Source: Jacaranda mimosifolia
Lineage: Eukaryota; Streptophyta; Magnoliopsida; Lamiales; Bignoniaceae
NCBI GenBank assembly: GCA_018894105.1
Contig: CM032128.1
Span: 17,713,001-17,777,000, forward strand
Length of the DNA stretch: 64,000 nt
Direction: 5' to 3'
The notes beneath the pieces are model-generated. The model was not told the origin of the DNA, made no database searches, and worked only from the letters and a program-made list of their open reading frames with translations. Positions within the stretch are counted from its first letter, which is position 1; each line of letters starts with the position of its first letter. A program made the translations under genes and the position numbers. Shown in pieces: positions 1 to 12,010 of this stretch.

Positions 1-665
1 ATCCGCTTTTGGGAGCATAATATATGCAGTTTAATATACAAGATCGGATGCGGCACACACTCTAAGTGCTACGAGTCATTTCCAATCAAATCCCCACTGG
101 ATGGCCGTTAAAGCATTCCTTAAGTAATTGAGAAGGACTAAGGATTTATTTTTTGGTATACGACAATGGAGAATTGAAACTCGAGGGGTTTTTAGATTAT
201 AGTTTTCAATCCGATGTGGATGACCTAAAATCTACTTTTAAATTTATATTTTGTCTAAATGGCGGCGCAGTGAGCCGAAAAAGTTTCGAACAAGACACCA
301 TGGCCGATTCTATCACTGAGGTGGAGTACATTGCAGCTTTCGAAGCTGCAAAGGAAGGTGTTTGGATGAAAAACTTCATCTAAGAGTTGGATGTAATACT
401 TAGCATTGCTGAGCCAGTAGCTATTTTATGTGACAATAATAAGGCTGTAGCACAAGCTAAAGAGTCAAGATCTCATTAGCGATCCAAGCACATTTTGAAA
501 TAATATCATTTGATATGAGAGATTATTGATAGAGGCGATATTCGAGTGGAAAGAGTTGCCTCGGAAGAGAATATAACAGATCTACTGACTAAACTCATAT
601 TGCAAAAGATCTTTGAAAGGCATCTTAAGAATATAAGTCTTAAGACTATGGGGAATTGGCTTTAG
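1..665 (+). pseudogene. copia reverse transcriptase C-terminus and RNase H, broken
   Basis: The translation follows the end of copia Pol: GSIMYA and TRSD near the start, then the RNase H stretch with LEGFLD, an ITEVEYIAA-like block, a CDNNKA motif and a tail ending in GNW before the final stop at about 663. The last part includes VERVASEENITDLLTK, typical of the copia RNase H end. In-frame stops lie near 126, 381, 477, 501 and 516, so it cannot encode a working enzyme. When intact, the domain removes the RNA template during reverse transcription in cytoplasmic particles. The family call is firm. Confidence 0.9.
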
Positions 666-679
666 GGCAAGTGGGAGAT
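665..679 (+). other. polypurine tract of copia A
   Basis: A purine-rich run, GGGCAAGTGGGAGAT, lies directly before the TGTTGGAATAG start of the LTR. This is the place and form of a plus-strand primer. The same tract is recognisable on the other strand beside LTR B (about 6166-6180) and LTR J (about 63741-63755). Confidence 0.8.
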
Positions 680-2254
680 TGTTGGAATAGTACCCCACAA
701 GCCAATTAGATTGATGTTATAAACTATTTCACTTGTGATATAATCTTGATTGAATGATATTCTTTAAATGGCTACCTTCATCTTATGCTTATAAATATAC
801 TTCATTGGCATTTGGTTGAAGCACACAAGACTACAGGACCTGGTCACACACTAGGTGGTGATCATGAAATAAGTCTTACACAATCGTGATCTTAAAACTT
901 CAAAGTCGTGGGATCTTACGAGACAAGGCATCTAAGATTCAGATAGACTTGCACTAACGATGCATAAATCCAAGGAGGTGGATGTTGTTCCATTTCATGA
1001 GCAATACCATATGAGATATGGGTGTATGCTAGTAGGTGCTTGTTAGGGAATAAGGCACTGAAGGCCCACTTGGAGAATCCACTAGGTAGCCGAAGAGGCA
1101 AGTTGGTAGTGGCAAGTTCTCTAGCTTATGCTAGTGCATAAGACTAATCCTCTAACCAGGGGATTCATGGTAACCTTGTTTTAGGTCCTCATGCTTTAAC
1201 TCTTCGTTGGCCATGTAGCGGATCATTTGGGTGGTGATTGGGCATGAGCTACTTAGACATGGAGATTTGTGAAATCCAAGATAGGATCCGACTCCTCGTT
1301 ATTGTGAAGGGCAAGTGCATCTCCTATGTATTCTGTAATGATCGATTTCAAGGAGTTCTTGCGCAAGCCAGTATGATAATTTGAAAAATGCGTTTTTCCA
1401 AAGATGAGGTCATAAAGTGGAATAGGACATTTGAATAGAGACATAGTATCAATACTATTAAGAAGTCGACAAATATCATGTCCTAGGCCTCTTTTGGGAG
1501 ATAGGAGATAGAAGGACCGTATTTGCATGGTACGCATAGAGCTAGAATAATTCTCCAAAAGCATTCATTTCGGCCAATTAGTTAGGCTTTATGGGCTTGA
1601 GGTTGGACATCGACCATGGAGATTGAGTACTCTTCAATTAATGGAGATTAATTAAATTGAGTAGATTAGTTTAAAGGAGTTTAAACTAAAAAAAATATAT
1701 GATATTCAAAAGTCACAAAGAGTTGTGAGCCCATGTTCAATGAATGGTATAACCTAATGTGTCACACATAAAAGCTAATTGCATTTCCTATTTGATGAAG
1801 GAGAATTTTCTAAGAGTTAGAAAAGTGCTCCCAGTGGACCGATTTTGAGGTCGGTGAAATTGAGGTCAATTTTGGCTTGATTAATTTAATTGTTAAATTG
1901 ATAAACTAATTTAAGGAGTTAAATTAGACCAATATTTAAGTATTTAATTATTTGGTGCCACATGACCATCAATTGGTCAAGTTAGCTTAAAGAATTAAGT
2001 TAACAATTCTTAGCTTAAAAAGTGAAGTTAATTGACTTAAAAAAGGTTAATTAATTAAATTAAAGTGTTTAATTTAATTAATGAAGAGAATTTATTTTTG
2101 AGGAAAAATTCAAATAAAAGGTTCATTTGGTGTGTTATTTTAATTAATTTAAAATTAGATTCCAAATGAAATTGAAATGCACACAAAATTCAAATTCAAT
2201 TTTGAATTGCAACTTGCCAACTTGCAAGGCCAAGTTGGCAATCACCTTGAGGAA

Positions 2255-2281
2255 GGTGTGATGCCATCTTGGCATCACACC
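2255..2281. promoter_or_regulatory. hairpin beside the LTR TATA box (copy A)
   Basis: Two perfect 12-base arms, GGTGTGATGCCA and TGGCATCACACC, are separated by the 3-base loop TCT. The hairpin sits about 10 bp before the TATA-like run. The same structure occurs in LTR B and LTR J with 11 matching bases per arm and changed loops. The role is unknown. Confidence 0.75.
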
Positions 2282-2288
2282 ATCCTCA

Positions 2289-2311
2289 CTCTATATATAG
2301 ATATATATAGA
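2289..2311 (+). promoter_or_regulatory. TATA region of copia LTR A
   Basis: A CTCTATATATAG run, followed by a second TATATATAG and a GA-rich stretch, lies mid-to-late in the LTR, where the U3 promoter of an LTR is expected. Equivalent runs sit at the same place in the other three family LTRs. The call is positional; no transcription start can be read from sequence. Confidence 0.55.
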
Positions 2312-3070
2312 GAGAGAGATAGGCAACCACTTGATCACATTGTGAAGAATTAGGTTCTTTCACATTTTTCTTCCAACTCTCAAAGTGTTGCCTATGTGTT
2401 GAAGCTTTACTTCCTCTCTTCTTCTCCTACCTCAAATTAAGCCTTCATATCTGCAAATCTCCTTTTGATTTTCCAGCTAATATTAAGGAGATTAGGATCT
2501 AGCATTGTGTAGATCATAAAAATTAGAGGCAAGACAATTGGATTGCTTGCTTTTGGAGATCCACTATCAGGGCAGTCTGCTCGATGATTTTTTTATGGAA
2601 CTTCCTTATAGAATTTTGAGTTTACTTTTTTACAGTAGATTCATTAAGGACTTTAGAAGATACTGTAATTTTTCGTAATTTTTGGAGGTGTTTGGATTTG
2701 GCAAAGGTTGCATCCAATTTAAGCTGCCGCTGTGAGACAATTTCTGCCGGTTGGAGTCATCTTCAGCATCTCCTTGTTTTTTAAGCGAATCAAGGTAATA
2801 TTCTTTCCAAATCTGAATCATTAGCATGTTTAGATCTTTGATAACATATGTATCCTAGTTAATTTTCATTTTTAATGCTTTGATTATTGGATCATATGAC
2901 TACATATGACTTCAATGATGCTTATAGTAGAATTTATATGGTAGACTTTACAAGCTTCTTTAACTATGTTTACTTCAATCATATTATCTTGCATTCTTTG
3001 ATTTAACATTGCTCACATTTTCCTATAAATGTAATCTTTATGGGATGTTATGCAATAAATTCGTTAATAA

Positions 3071-3841
3071 ATGGATCCTTATGGTCAAAACCCATCATAT
3101 GGAGATGACGTATCATATAGTACCCAATCAGGGGGTATTAAGTCAGATATGTGCGATGGCCATTCGCTAATGAAAAATTGTTAATTGAGTTTGTCTATGA
3201 CGAATTCCAAACTGGTCAAGTTCTTTCCACCACTTTCTCAATGTACGCATGGAATAAGATTTGCCACAAGATAAATGTGGAGCTATAGCCTGCATACACA
3301 TACATTATAAAGCAAGTTTAGCAAAAATGGATGACTCCGTTCATCGTGGCATATATTTCATTCATTGATAACGAATGGTACATGTTATGATTGGGATTAC
3401 AAGCGAAACACGATCACGGCTAGCGACGATTGCAATTCCCACTGGCTCTCGGTATATTTATGGTCTTATATTTGCAATACTTTATCAATTACTCGTTTAA
3501 TGTTGCTTTATGTGGTGTGATAGGAACACCTGAACCATACCTCATTGACGGAGCATGGCTTACCATGTTACGATTATTGTACAGAGATGTTCTCGAAGAA
3601 TGTTGCCATGGGTTCCCACGCGAGGTCTTTTGCTCAGCCCCATCTAGCCGCAGACAGTAATCCAAGTAGGAGCAGTAATATGACCAAAAGCAGTATTGGT
3701 GGCTCAAAACGATTAGCTTCTTCACGTGATGGCTTGACAAACACAACCGGTACTCATGGGGAGGGTTCCTCAAGAAGGAGGAGGGATAAAGAAAGAAGGT
3801 ACTATGCTAAGGAAAGACAAGGTCAATTGAAGGATGCCTAA
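3071..3841 (+). pseudogene. Myb/SANT-like domain protein remnant
   Basis: Reading through stops and frame changes, the order is MDPYGQNPSYGDD, an LIEFVYDEFQTGQ then MYAWNKICHKIN stretch (about 3180-3290), and a later CYDYCTEMFSKNVAMGSHAR stretch (about 3560-3625) with a Ser- and Arg-rich tail. This order (helix with a conserved Trp, then a YDYC..F.K..A.G.hA linker) resembles the plant Myb/SANT-like (Myb_DNA-bind_3) proteins, many of which accompany PIF/Harbinger transposons or are host L10-interacting MYB-like genes. The frame is broken before the last 98-codon stretch. A captured transposon gene and an old host gene fragment cannot be told apart. No PIF transposase is seen nearby. Confidence 0.5.
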
Positions 3842-3936
3842 ATAAATAGGATGGCATGATGGACGTCAAGTTCGAGAGGATTGGGCCGTGTATGTTGACA
3901 CCAATCCTCAATTGCCGAGTATGTTGATGCACTGAA

Positions 3937-6165
3937 TGCAAGTAAGGCACTAGGATCTAATAATAAAACTTCAAAAGCTTAAATAAACTAGTTCTTACAA
4001 GCTAACAAGGATCTAATCATGCTAGGAATTCAGATTTAGGTAGAGAGTTACCTTGAATTGCTAATTTCCAAGGAGAAAATGGTGAACTTTTCACTAATCC
4101 AGAATCTGCTAGAAAACGGTGCAGCAAGAAGAGAGAAACGTTTGCCTTGGTTAAAATTCTCCAAAAATCACCAAAAAAGTCTTGTATCCTTAAAATACCT
4201 TGAAGGAGACACTGTAAAAATTTTGGATCAAAAAGCCTTCTTGATCTCTTGGAAAAAATTCGCCAAATCGGTGCTCTGTTGGAGTGGATCTCCAAAACTA
4301 GCAAACCAAATGTTTTGCCTGTATTGAAATGATCCACACACCGATCAAACTTCCAATTTCTCTTCACTTTTAGCTGGAGTAAAAGAGGAGTAATAAAATG
4401 ATGGAGGCTGATTTGAGGTTGGAGAATAACAAGGGAAGCAAAGCTTCAACACATGATGCAATGCTTGGAGAGAGTTTTTGGAGGGAAATGTGATAGATTC
4501 TAATCTTCACATTAATCATGAAATGGCCGATCCACACACCCTATATATCTATATATAGAGAGAGGATAGTGTGATGCCAAGTTGGCATCACACCTTCCTC
4601 AAGGGGGGCGGCCACTTGCATTGCCAAGGTGGCAAATTTGAATTCAAATCTAATTTGAATTTCCTGTGTATTTCAATTACATTTGAAATCTAATTTTAAA
4701 TTAATTAAGATGCTAATTCAAATGAACTATTGATTTGAATTTTTCCTTCAAAATTTATTCTTCTCATAATTAAATTAAAGTGTTTAATTAATTTAATTAA
4801 ATATTTTAATTTAATTAATTAACCTTTGACTTAACTCTTAAGCTCAAATTTGTTAACTTAACTCTTTAAGTTAACTTGACCAATTAATGATCATTTGACA
4901 CCAAATAATCAACCCCTTAATTATTGATTTAATTTAACTCCTTAAATTAATTGATTAATTTAACACTTAAATTAATCAAGACAAAATTGACCTTCAAATT
5001 GGACACCTCAAACATCGGTCCTATAGAGTGATTCTCTAACTCTTAGAAAATTCCTCCATAAATTAGGAAGCTAATTGGCTTTTGTGTGTGACCAATAGAT
5101 TCTACCATTCATTAGACATGAGTTCACAACTCCTTGTGATTTTTGAATACATTATATTCATTTTAGTTTAAAACACTTTTAAACTAATCAACTCAGTTCA
5201 ATTAATCTCATTAATTGAAGAGTACCCAATCTCTATGTTCGATGTCCAACCTCAAGCTCATGGAGCCCAACTAATTGGCCAAAATGAATGTTTTGGAGAA
5301 CCATTATAGCTTTATGCTTACCATGCAAATACAGTCCTTTCGTCTCGTATCTCCCGAAAGAAGCTTAGGGTAAGATATTTGTCGGCTCCTTAATAGCCTA
5401 GATGCTATGTCTCTATTCTCAATGTTCGATTCCTTTGTATGACCTCATCTTTCAAAAACTCTTTTTCCAAATTATCACACCACCTTGCGCAAGGATTTCT
5501 TGGAATCAATCATTGTAGAACACATAGAAGATGTACTCACCTTTCACAAAAGCGAAGAGTCAGATTCTATCTTGGATCTCACAAACCTCTATGCCTTGTA
5601 GCTCATACCCAATCTCAACCCATAAGACCTGCTAAGTGGTCAAACAAGAGTCAAAGCATGAGGACCAAACACAAGGTTTCCATGGATCCTCAGGTCAAAG
5701 AACAAATAATATGCATTAGCATAAGCTAGAGAACTTGCCACTACCGACTTGTCACTTCAGCTATCTAGTAGATTCTCCCGGTGGGTCTTCAATGTCTTGT
5801 TCTCTAACAAGTACCCACTAACATGCACCCATATCTCATATGGTTGCTCATGGAATGGAGCAATGTCCAACTTTTGGATTTATGCTTTATTAGTGCAAGT
5901 TTAACTAGATTTTAGATGCCCCATCTCGTAAGATCCTATGACTTGGAAGATTTAAAATCACGACCGTGTGAGACTTATTCCATGGTCATCGAACCAAGTC
6001 CCGCAGTCATGAGTGATCTAAGGACTTCATCTAAATGCGAGTGAAGTAATAAAAAACATAAGATAAAGATAGTCATATATAGAATATCATTCTATCAAGA
6101 TTGTTTTACAAGGAAATAGCTTTTATAAGGCCAATCTTGTTGGCTTACCGGACACTATTCCAACA
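3937..6165 (-). repeat. copia LTR B (3' LTR, 2229 bp)
   Basis: The reverse complement begins TGTTGGAATAGTGTCC at 6165 and ends CTTACTTGCA at 3937, parallel to LTR A and C. The TATA-like run is at about 4541-4558. The - strand 76-116 codon open frames inside it have no homology that I recognise and are chance frames. Confidence 0.85.
4569..4593. promoter_or_regulatory. hairpin beside the LTR TATA box (copy B)
   Basis: Arms GTGTGATGCCA and TGGCATCACAC surround the loop AGT. It is the counterpart of the hairpin at 2255-2281, next to the TATA-like run at 4541-4558. The arms are kept while the loop and nearby bases differ. Confidence 0.7.
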
Positions 6166-6179
6166 ATATCCCATTTGCC

Positions 6180-7680
6180 CTAAAGTCAATGCCCCATGGC
6201 CTTGAGACCCATCTTCTCAAGATGTCCTTCAAAGGCCATTTGCTTTTAAGGGTTTAGACAGTGGTTCTGCTAAATTCTCTTATGAGGCAACTTTATCCAC
6301 TCAGTTATCGCCTCTATCAATTGGTATCATATACAAATGATAACGCGGTTACTATGTTTAGATCACTGATGAGATCTTGGCTCAAGTCCTAAGTTGTCTT
6401 CCAAAGACAACCGTAGGCTCATGCACTCTAAGTACTACATCCAACTCTTGGATGAAGTTTTTATCCAAACACTTTCCTTTGTGGTTTCCAAAACCACAAA
6501 TTATTTCACTTTAGTGGTAATCTCGACCATTGTGTCTTGTTGGAACTCTTCCAACTCACCATGCTGCCATTAAGGCAAAATTTAAATCTAGAAATAGATT
6601 TTAGGTCATCTATATTGAATTGAAAACTTGGATCCAAAAATCCCTCGAGTTTCAATTCTCCATTGCCATATACTAAAAACAAATCCTTAGTGCTTCTCAA
6701 GTACTTAAAGATTGCTTTAACGGCTATCCAGTGACTCTCACTGGGACTGGATTGGAACTTACTTGTAATACTTAGCGAGTGTGCCACATCCGATCTCGTA
6801 CATTGAACTGCATACATTATACTCCCAATAGTGGAGGCATAAGGTATGTGGGACATGTTTTATCTCTCGTTGTCAGTCTTAAGGGGCCATAGACTTGGAG
6901 ACATAAATGTCATGTCCCATAGAAAAGAATCCCCTCTTAGATTCTTCCATACTAAAGCCCTTTAGTATCTTGTCAATGTATAGGGTTTGAGATAGCCCCA
7001 GTATCCTCCTAGATCTATCTCTATAGATACATATTCCTAATACGTAGGATGCTTCTCCCAAATTCTTTCATGGAGAACTGAGTAAATAACTATGCTTTAG
7101 TACGCTCTAAGATTTCTCTCTCATTCTCAATGAGAAGAATATCATCAACATAAAGCACAATAAACTATTCCCACTAGCCTTTTGTACTCACAAGGTTCAT
7201 ACACCTTTTTGATAAAATTAAACGATTTGACTGTTTTATCAAAATGTATGTTCCAACTTTAGGACGCTTGTTTGAGTCCATAAATGGATCTCTGGAGTTT
7301 ACAAATCTTTTACTCACTCCCTTTGGATGTAAAACCTTATGGTTGCTCCATATACATTTCTTCTTCAATGTCTCCATTGAGGAAAATGATTTTCACATCC
7401 ATTTGCCAAATCTTGTAGTTATAATATGCGGCTGTGGTAATTAGAATTCGAATGGACTGAGGAATTATGACCGGTGGAAAAATTTCCTTGAAATCAATAC
7501 CGAGTCATTGAGTGTAACCTTTTGCCACTAGTCATGCCTTAAAAGTCGCTACTTTTCCATCAATTCATAACTTTCACTTATAGGTCCACTTGCAACCAAC
7601 GGGAACTATTCCCTTTGTTGGATCTACCAAAGCTCATACTTTGTTGGAGTACATGGAGTCCATTTTAGATCCCGAGTCTA
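6180..7680 (-). pseudogene. copia B reverse transcriptase and RNase H, broken
   Basis: Read leftward, 7650-7390 gives a WTYK and a DVKIIFLNGDIEE segment, 7377-7174 the GFTSKG and QRSIYGLKQAS segment, and about 7165-7140 the catalytic VLYVDDILLIENE box. Then come SYVLGICIYRDRSRRILGLSQ (7061-6990), IGSIMYAVQCTRSDVAHSLS (6830-6770) and the LEGFLDPSFQ RNase H part. The YVDD box is intact, but the frame changes several times and the C-terminal tail near 6180-6480 is badly decayed. It would have copied element RNA into DNA. Confidence 0.85.
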
Positions 7681-8109
7681 TGTCCAACATAGCTTCCTTA
7701 TAGATCTTTGGATCATTATTCGATTAGCCCTTCTCATGAAGAAATCCGAACTTTTTGGTTTGCTTCTTGATTCAGTCCGATCTTTTCAAAGATTGTGTAA
7801 GGCTCTTTGATATTTATTTGTTTCTATTGCTTATGAGATTTGATGATCATCTTGAACTTCACAAAGTTCAACAACAATGCCTTTTTCTATCTTATAGAAA
7901 TTCCTTTTCCAAAAAGGTGGCGTTCCTCGAAAACAAACACCTTTTGTTTCGAGGGATCATAGAAGTAATAACCCGAAGACTTTCTTGGGCATCCCACAAA
8001 CTTGCACAAGGTGGATCTACTATCCAACGTGTTTCCCACTAACTGTCTCACGGAGGCAGGAGACCCCCATACCTTTTAAGTAATGCTAAGAAGGTGCTTT
8101 GACATACCA

Positions 8110-8760
8110 CATCTTATGCAGCGTCTCACTGACTTTTGAAGGTACTACACTTAGTAACTTCAGCGGTCGTCTTTGAGGCATATCCCCAAAAAGATATAGG
8201 TACATTGAAGAAGTGCATCATGAAACGTGCCATATGTAACAATGTACGGTTGCTCCTTTTGACTATTCCATTGTGCTGGGGTGTGCCAGGTGGAATCCAT
8301 TCAGAGATAATCCAATTCTCCTTTAGAGAATCCAAGAATTCAATGCTTAAATATTCTCTCCCTCGATCCGATTGAAGAGCTTTAATACTTAGCCGCAATT
8401 GCTTTTCCACTTCATTCTTATATTCTTTGAACTTTTCAAAGGCTTCGGACTTGTACTTCATAAGATACACGTGTCCGAACCAACTATAATCATCAGTGAA
8501 GGTGATGAAGTAGGAATAGCCTCCTCTCCCACTAACTTTTAGTTGTGGGCATCCGTATGGATCAAATCAAAAGGACTTGTGGAGCGCTCTGTTTGTCCTA
8601 CAAAAGAAGCTTTGGTCATTTTTTTTTCAAACAAGATTCACAAGGAGGAAGTTCCTCAATGCTGCTAACATTTAGTGCTTTGAGAGTTTCTAACTTTCTT
8701 ATCTTATTTTTAGATATATGCCCTAAGTATTGCATGTCATTATATGCCATTTTTTTGGAT
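8110..8760 (-). pseudogene. copia B integrase and pre-integrase zinc region, broken
   Basis: The best stretch is the 114-codon frame at 8470-8126: VYLMKYKSEAFEKFKEYK, then SDRGREYLS, PGTPQHNGIVKRSNRTLL and ARFMMH..PISFWGYA. These are integrase core landmarks, including the D of SDRGREY and the NGIVKR-type end of the D,D-35-E region. Upstream on the - strand (about 8760-8560) is a decayed ESCL..KMTKASFVGQTER stretch, the pre-integrase finger. Integrase would insert the DNA copy. Copia C has the matching region at 61060-61372, but cut off. Confidence 0.87.
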
Positions 8761-9059
8761 AGCTAATTTTCTTACTTTGTTGACAGTGTATTAGTGATGG
8801 TTGAGAACCCAATATGTACAATTGTTTGTTAAGTGGACCATAAGAAACTAAAGAACATATTCTTTAATACCTTCAATCTCCCATTTGACATAGAATGATC
8901 AAATCTTTTGCGATCCAAAAAAAGAATCGAAATAATGTTCTAAACAATACATGGTACATTATAACAAAAGTCCAATACAAATATAGAATTCTCTAAATCT
9001 AACTTATTATGAGCCCTCAGCTTTGGTCGCAACTATTGCTCCTTAGCAAAGGCTGTTGA

Positions 9060-9800
9060 TCATATCCACATCACTTAGTTTTATTTTTCTTTCTTATTCT
9101 TTGCAACAACTTACAAAGATAAGAATCACATGCGATATCATATATCCATGAGGAAGAATTTATCCTTAAATGCACTTCAATAAAGTACATACCCTTTTAA
9201 AGGGTTGCAAGGTATCCCTTGCTAAACCACTTCCAATGGCCTATTTAGCCAAAGTAGAAACAAATAATATCGACTATATTCTCTATAATCTTCTTGACTT
9301 CTCCAGATGCCTTTAATAATTGTTTCCCTTGGAGGAAGGACTTTTCTTCCTTTTACCTCTCTTCTAGCACCCTTAGGGCCCATAGACTTGGAGGAGGAAA
9401 CAAGTGTTAAAGGTATGCCCTTGTTATGGTAGTCTCCTTTTAGATCAACACTTTGATCAATAAAACTCGACAAGGATGTGAGGATCAAATCTTTATGGAG
9501 ATCATTGTCCATCACTACGTCCAAGTAGAAAAAACTTTTCTAAGCCTAATCATATTTAGACTGTAGTTGATGACATATGACTTTACATCCATCCTAGCTT
9601 GAAAAATCTCCTTCGACAACATGAACTTTTCATACCTTGTTTGCTTTACAACTCTTGTAAACTTTAACCAAAGTACTATTCATGTGTTTTTGGGATTTTT
9701 AAAGTCTTGTAGATGCTATCATGAGACTATGGGATAGGATGATCCTAAGCCCAATTCATGAACTTTTCACGAGTCTCTTGATCTACTATAATCCCTATGG
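9060..9800 (-). pseudogene. copia B gag and protease, broken
   Basis: The LDVVMDNDLHKDLIL stretch (about 9524-9480) matches the gag of copia C (LDVVMDNDLHVNLIL, near 60270-60320). Further left, KGMYFIEVHL and IYDIACDSYLCK (about 9200-9060) match the KGMYFIEVHL and FDTACGSRLCN stretch of C, the latter holding the aspartic protease site (D-T-A/G). In B the active-site region reads DIACDS, which would be inactive. The first part of gag (about 9530-9800) is hardly readable. Confidence 0.75.
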
Positions 9801-10965
9801 GATTAGGAGCTCCTTGATATAAGACATATATTCCTTTCTAGGAATCTAGAATAATGTTTTGAGGTTAAGTCAATCATGAAAGTTTGGCCTGATTGGTTTG
9901 TTGGTTTCCAAAATAATGTTGAGTGGAATATTAAGCTATTCTTAAGATTTGACAACTCAAAGGTGAAAAAGAGAATATTAGCATGAGATTGAATTTTGAT
10001 ATTGAAAACATGTTCATGGTCTTTCAAGCATATTTTTCTCCCACTATTTTATCAAATCCTTTACCCCCAAGACGAATTCGAGAAATCATATTTCCTAGTG
10101 ATAATCAAGATCCTAAGGACATGCAAGTGGACCCATGACTCGTGAGACATCCACAAAGAATCGAAAGGTAAGTAACTTTTGCTAATTGCATCTCATGCAA
10201 CTCTTGATATATTTTGCCTCCCTTTTCATGTGGACCCACAACTCGTGGACATCCATACTACTAGGTGTTAAGTCGGACCTACCAATCAAACTTCAATTCA
10301 AGATGGGCACCACCACATCCCACAACTTGTGTAACAATGTATAGGTGTTCCTAAATTAAAGGTGCATCATATGCTAAGTATATGGTCAAGGCTTTCTACT
10401 ATAAGTGTGACCCACGACTCGCGAGACATCACACAAATAATGGTAGCATTGTCATGCCACATACTATTGCTAGAAGGCATGGATTAATTAAAACTCCTTT
10501 AATTTGTATCTATTTTGACTTAATATTTGAAAAGCACTTAGACATTCTAAGTGGAGGGTTTTTGCTTGCAAAGATCTCATCATTTTATCTTCTTATTTAG
10601 GATTTTAGTATCCTAACCATGCATCTCATACATCAATAGGATATGAAAAGCATAAATAAGTAAATATGCCCAGCATGCTCCTAGGGTGGGATGACCATGA
10701 GCCTAACTAAGTGGTGCACTTAGAGCCATAGTTGCACCGCCTAGTTGATTTTAAGTAGGTTGATTAAATATAACTATTACATAAGTGTATCCCATACATT
10801 CATGGGCCTTCAAAAATCTGCATCCCTCTAGGGGTCTCCTTTGCTCCATGTAACATTTACATAAGAAAGAAATCTTCACTCCTAGTGGTTCTACTTTCAT
10901 AACATTTACAAGGTAGGAATTAGAAGGCATGCAAGCCTCAAGTTAATACAACACTTTTCAATAGT
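9801..10965 (-). other. copia B 5' leader, truncated
   Basis: This non-coding stretch aligns in reverse with about 58820-59760 of copia C, the leader between primer site and gag. Four copies of a short motif lie in it (10127-10434). Homology to C ends near 10965. I see no gene here; a - strand frame at 9803-10027 has no recognisable content. Confidence 0.7.
10127..10434. repeat. four spaced copies of a leader motif
   Basis: Imperfect copies of CCCACRACTCGTGRGACATC occur at about 10127-10153, 10230-10257, 10302-10333 and 10407-10434, spaced 75-105 bp. The copia C leader has decayed counterparts at 59337-59660 (GGCACACGAGTCGTGGGATG is the best kept). The spacing suggests an old tandem array of roughly 100 bp units in the untranslated leader. 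Confidence 0.55.
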
Positions 10966-11739
10966 ACTGTTGCCCACATGCTTATATTGGGTGTATGCAT
11001 TTTTGTTTGTTTCATCACGTGTGAAATGTGCATTAATTGTGTCTTTTCAGTCGTCTATAATATAATCAAATTATGTTTTGTAATTTATTAATGATTTCTT
11101 TGATATAATTTTGGTAAGGGATGAGTACGTACGATCCTCCCATGTGCGCATGCGGTGTCGGACCCATGCGCCTCCTGATGGCCAGGATAGAGTTGAACTA
11201 CGAACCTTATTTTTTAGATTCCTTGTTGGAGTTTAGCACCCACGATGCTTCATATGGGTAGACAGTTTTAGGTAGGCAGGCAGCAGGTATGTAAGCTCGA
11301 CATTGCCTCATCGTATAGTACTTATAGCACCTCTGCATCCATATGTGGTTCTTCTAGTGTTGCCTCTGTGGGTGGCTCACTCTGTGATAAGCATAACTCT
11401 GTACACACTGATCATCACACACCATTGCATGTAGCGCATCCTACTGGGCCAATGTTGCTATTGCTCTTACGTGGTTGCTATATATGTATTTTGTTGCTTT
11501 TTTTGATGCTACTACTCACGGTCTTAATAAAGATATTATTTATGTGAGCATTTTGTAGGATGAAACTGCCAGGTTCATGTACTAACATAGAATTTATTAT
11601 TGGTTTTTTGTACTTTTAAGGCTACATTTGAAAATCTACTATCTGTATATTTTTTTTATTCATTTCTACTGAATATAGTCATCTTTACACCGTGCAGTAT
11701 AGGTCGCCGTGCATCGGTGGACAATGCGGGCAACATCAT
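10966..11739. other. unrecognised flank between copia B and Myb/SANT-like remnant
   Basis: No protein family is recognised. A short + strand frame from about 11121 reads MSTYDPPMCACGVGPMRLL and could be an old exon of the following remnant, but nothing supports that beyond position. The rest is AT-rich. Confidence 0.3.
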
Positions 11740-12010
11740 TGCAAATATATGGGACCTTGACATCTAGGAGCGCTTCATTCCTATGCTCCTGGACGCTAAC
11801 ACAATTGACTCACTGACGAATGAGATGTACGCAAAGATATGCATGCCTGAGATAGGATACAAACTTGGCTGCCACTTTAAGCATCCATACTCAACGAAAT
11901 TTGTAGCGGATAAATTTAATGAGCTTAAGCAGTGCCACGGCACTATGAAGGCGATCGTCACCAATTCGAACATCTTGTATTAGCCAGCAACCGGTGATAT
12001 TTTCGTGCCG
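11740..12010 (+). pseudogene. Myb/SANT-like fragment
   Basis: A 66-codon + strand frame reads MLLDANTIDSLTNEMYAKIC, then KFVADKFNELKQCHGTMKAI and, after a stop, PATGDIFVP. The last part resembles the end of plant Myb/SANT-like domains (K.K...L......f..ll...g..wd..t..v.a). The N-terminal half is weaker. It probably belongs with the similar remnant at 13915-14560, from which it is separated by unreadable sequence and the hAT element. The call rests on pattern only. Confidence 0.4.

Larger units (their letters stand above)
1..2914 (+). mobile_element. Ty1/copia element A, 3' part (pol end plus 3' LTR)
   Basis: This is the 3' end of a copia retrotransposon on the + strand. The RT/RNase H tail runs in from the window edge, followed by a purine tract and a full LTR. 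The rest of the element lies left of the window. The LTR aligns over its whole length with three others here (3937-6165, 55650-57853, 61529-63740), so A, B, C and J/K are one family. It lies tail to tail with B, with about 1 kb of Myb/SANT-like sequence between their 3' LTRs. Confidence 0.9.
680..2914 (+). repeat. copia LTR A (3' LTR, 2235 bp)
   Basis: The LTR starts TGTTGGAATAG after the purine tract. Its end (..CTTCA at 2914) was set by alignment with LTR C, where a primer site follows. It holds a TATA-like region near 2290-2310 and a 27 bp hairpin at 2255-2281. The length is large for a copia LTR. No primer site follows, which agrees with this being a 3' LTR. Confidence 0.85.
3937..10965 (-). 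mobile_element. Ty1/copia element B, lacking the 5' LTR
   Basis: From right to left on the - strand: leader (10965 to about 9800), gag, protease, integrase, RT, RNase H, purine tract and 3' LTR (6165-3937). The leader aligns with the leader of copia C, but the alignment stops at about 10965, so the beginning of the leader and the whole 5' LTR are missing and Myb/SANT-type flank follows. All domains are in the expected copia order and all reading frames are broken. Confidence 0.88.

Noticed and set aside
3489..3773. 94-codon - strand frame
   Set aside because: It is the reverse of the Myb/SANT-like remnant, which has the better family pattern.
4017..4367. 116-codon - strand frame in copia LTR B
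   Set aside because: It lies in the non-coding LTR and is broken in LTRs A, C and J.
11100..11560. Possible host gene exons
   Set aside because: Short frames and possible splice sites only; no family recognised, so left as unassigned flank.
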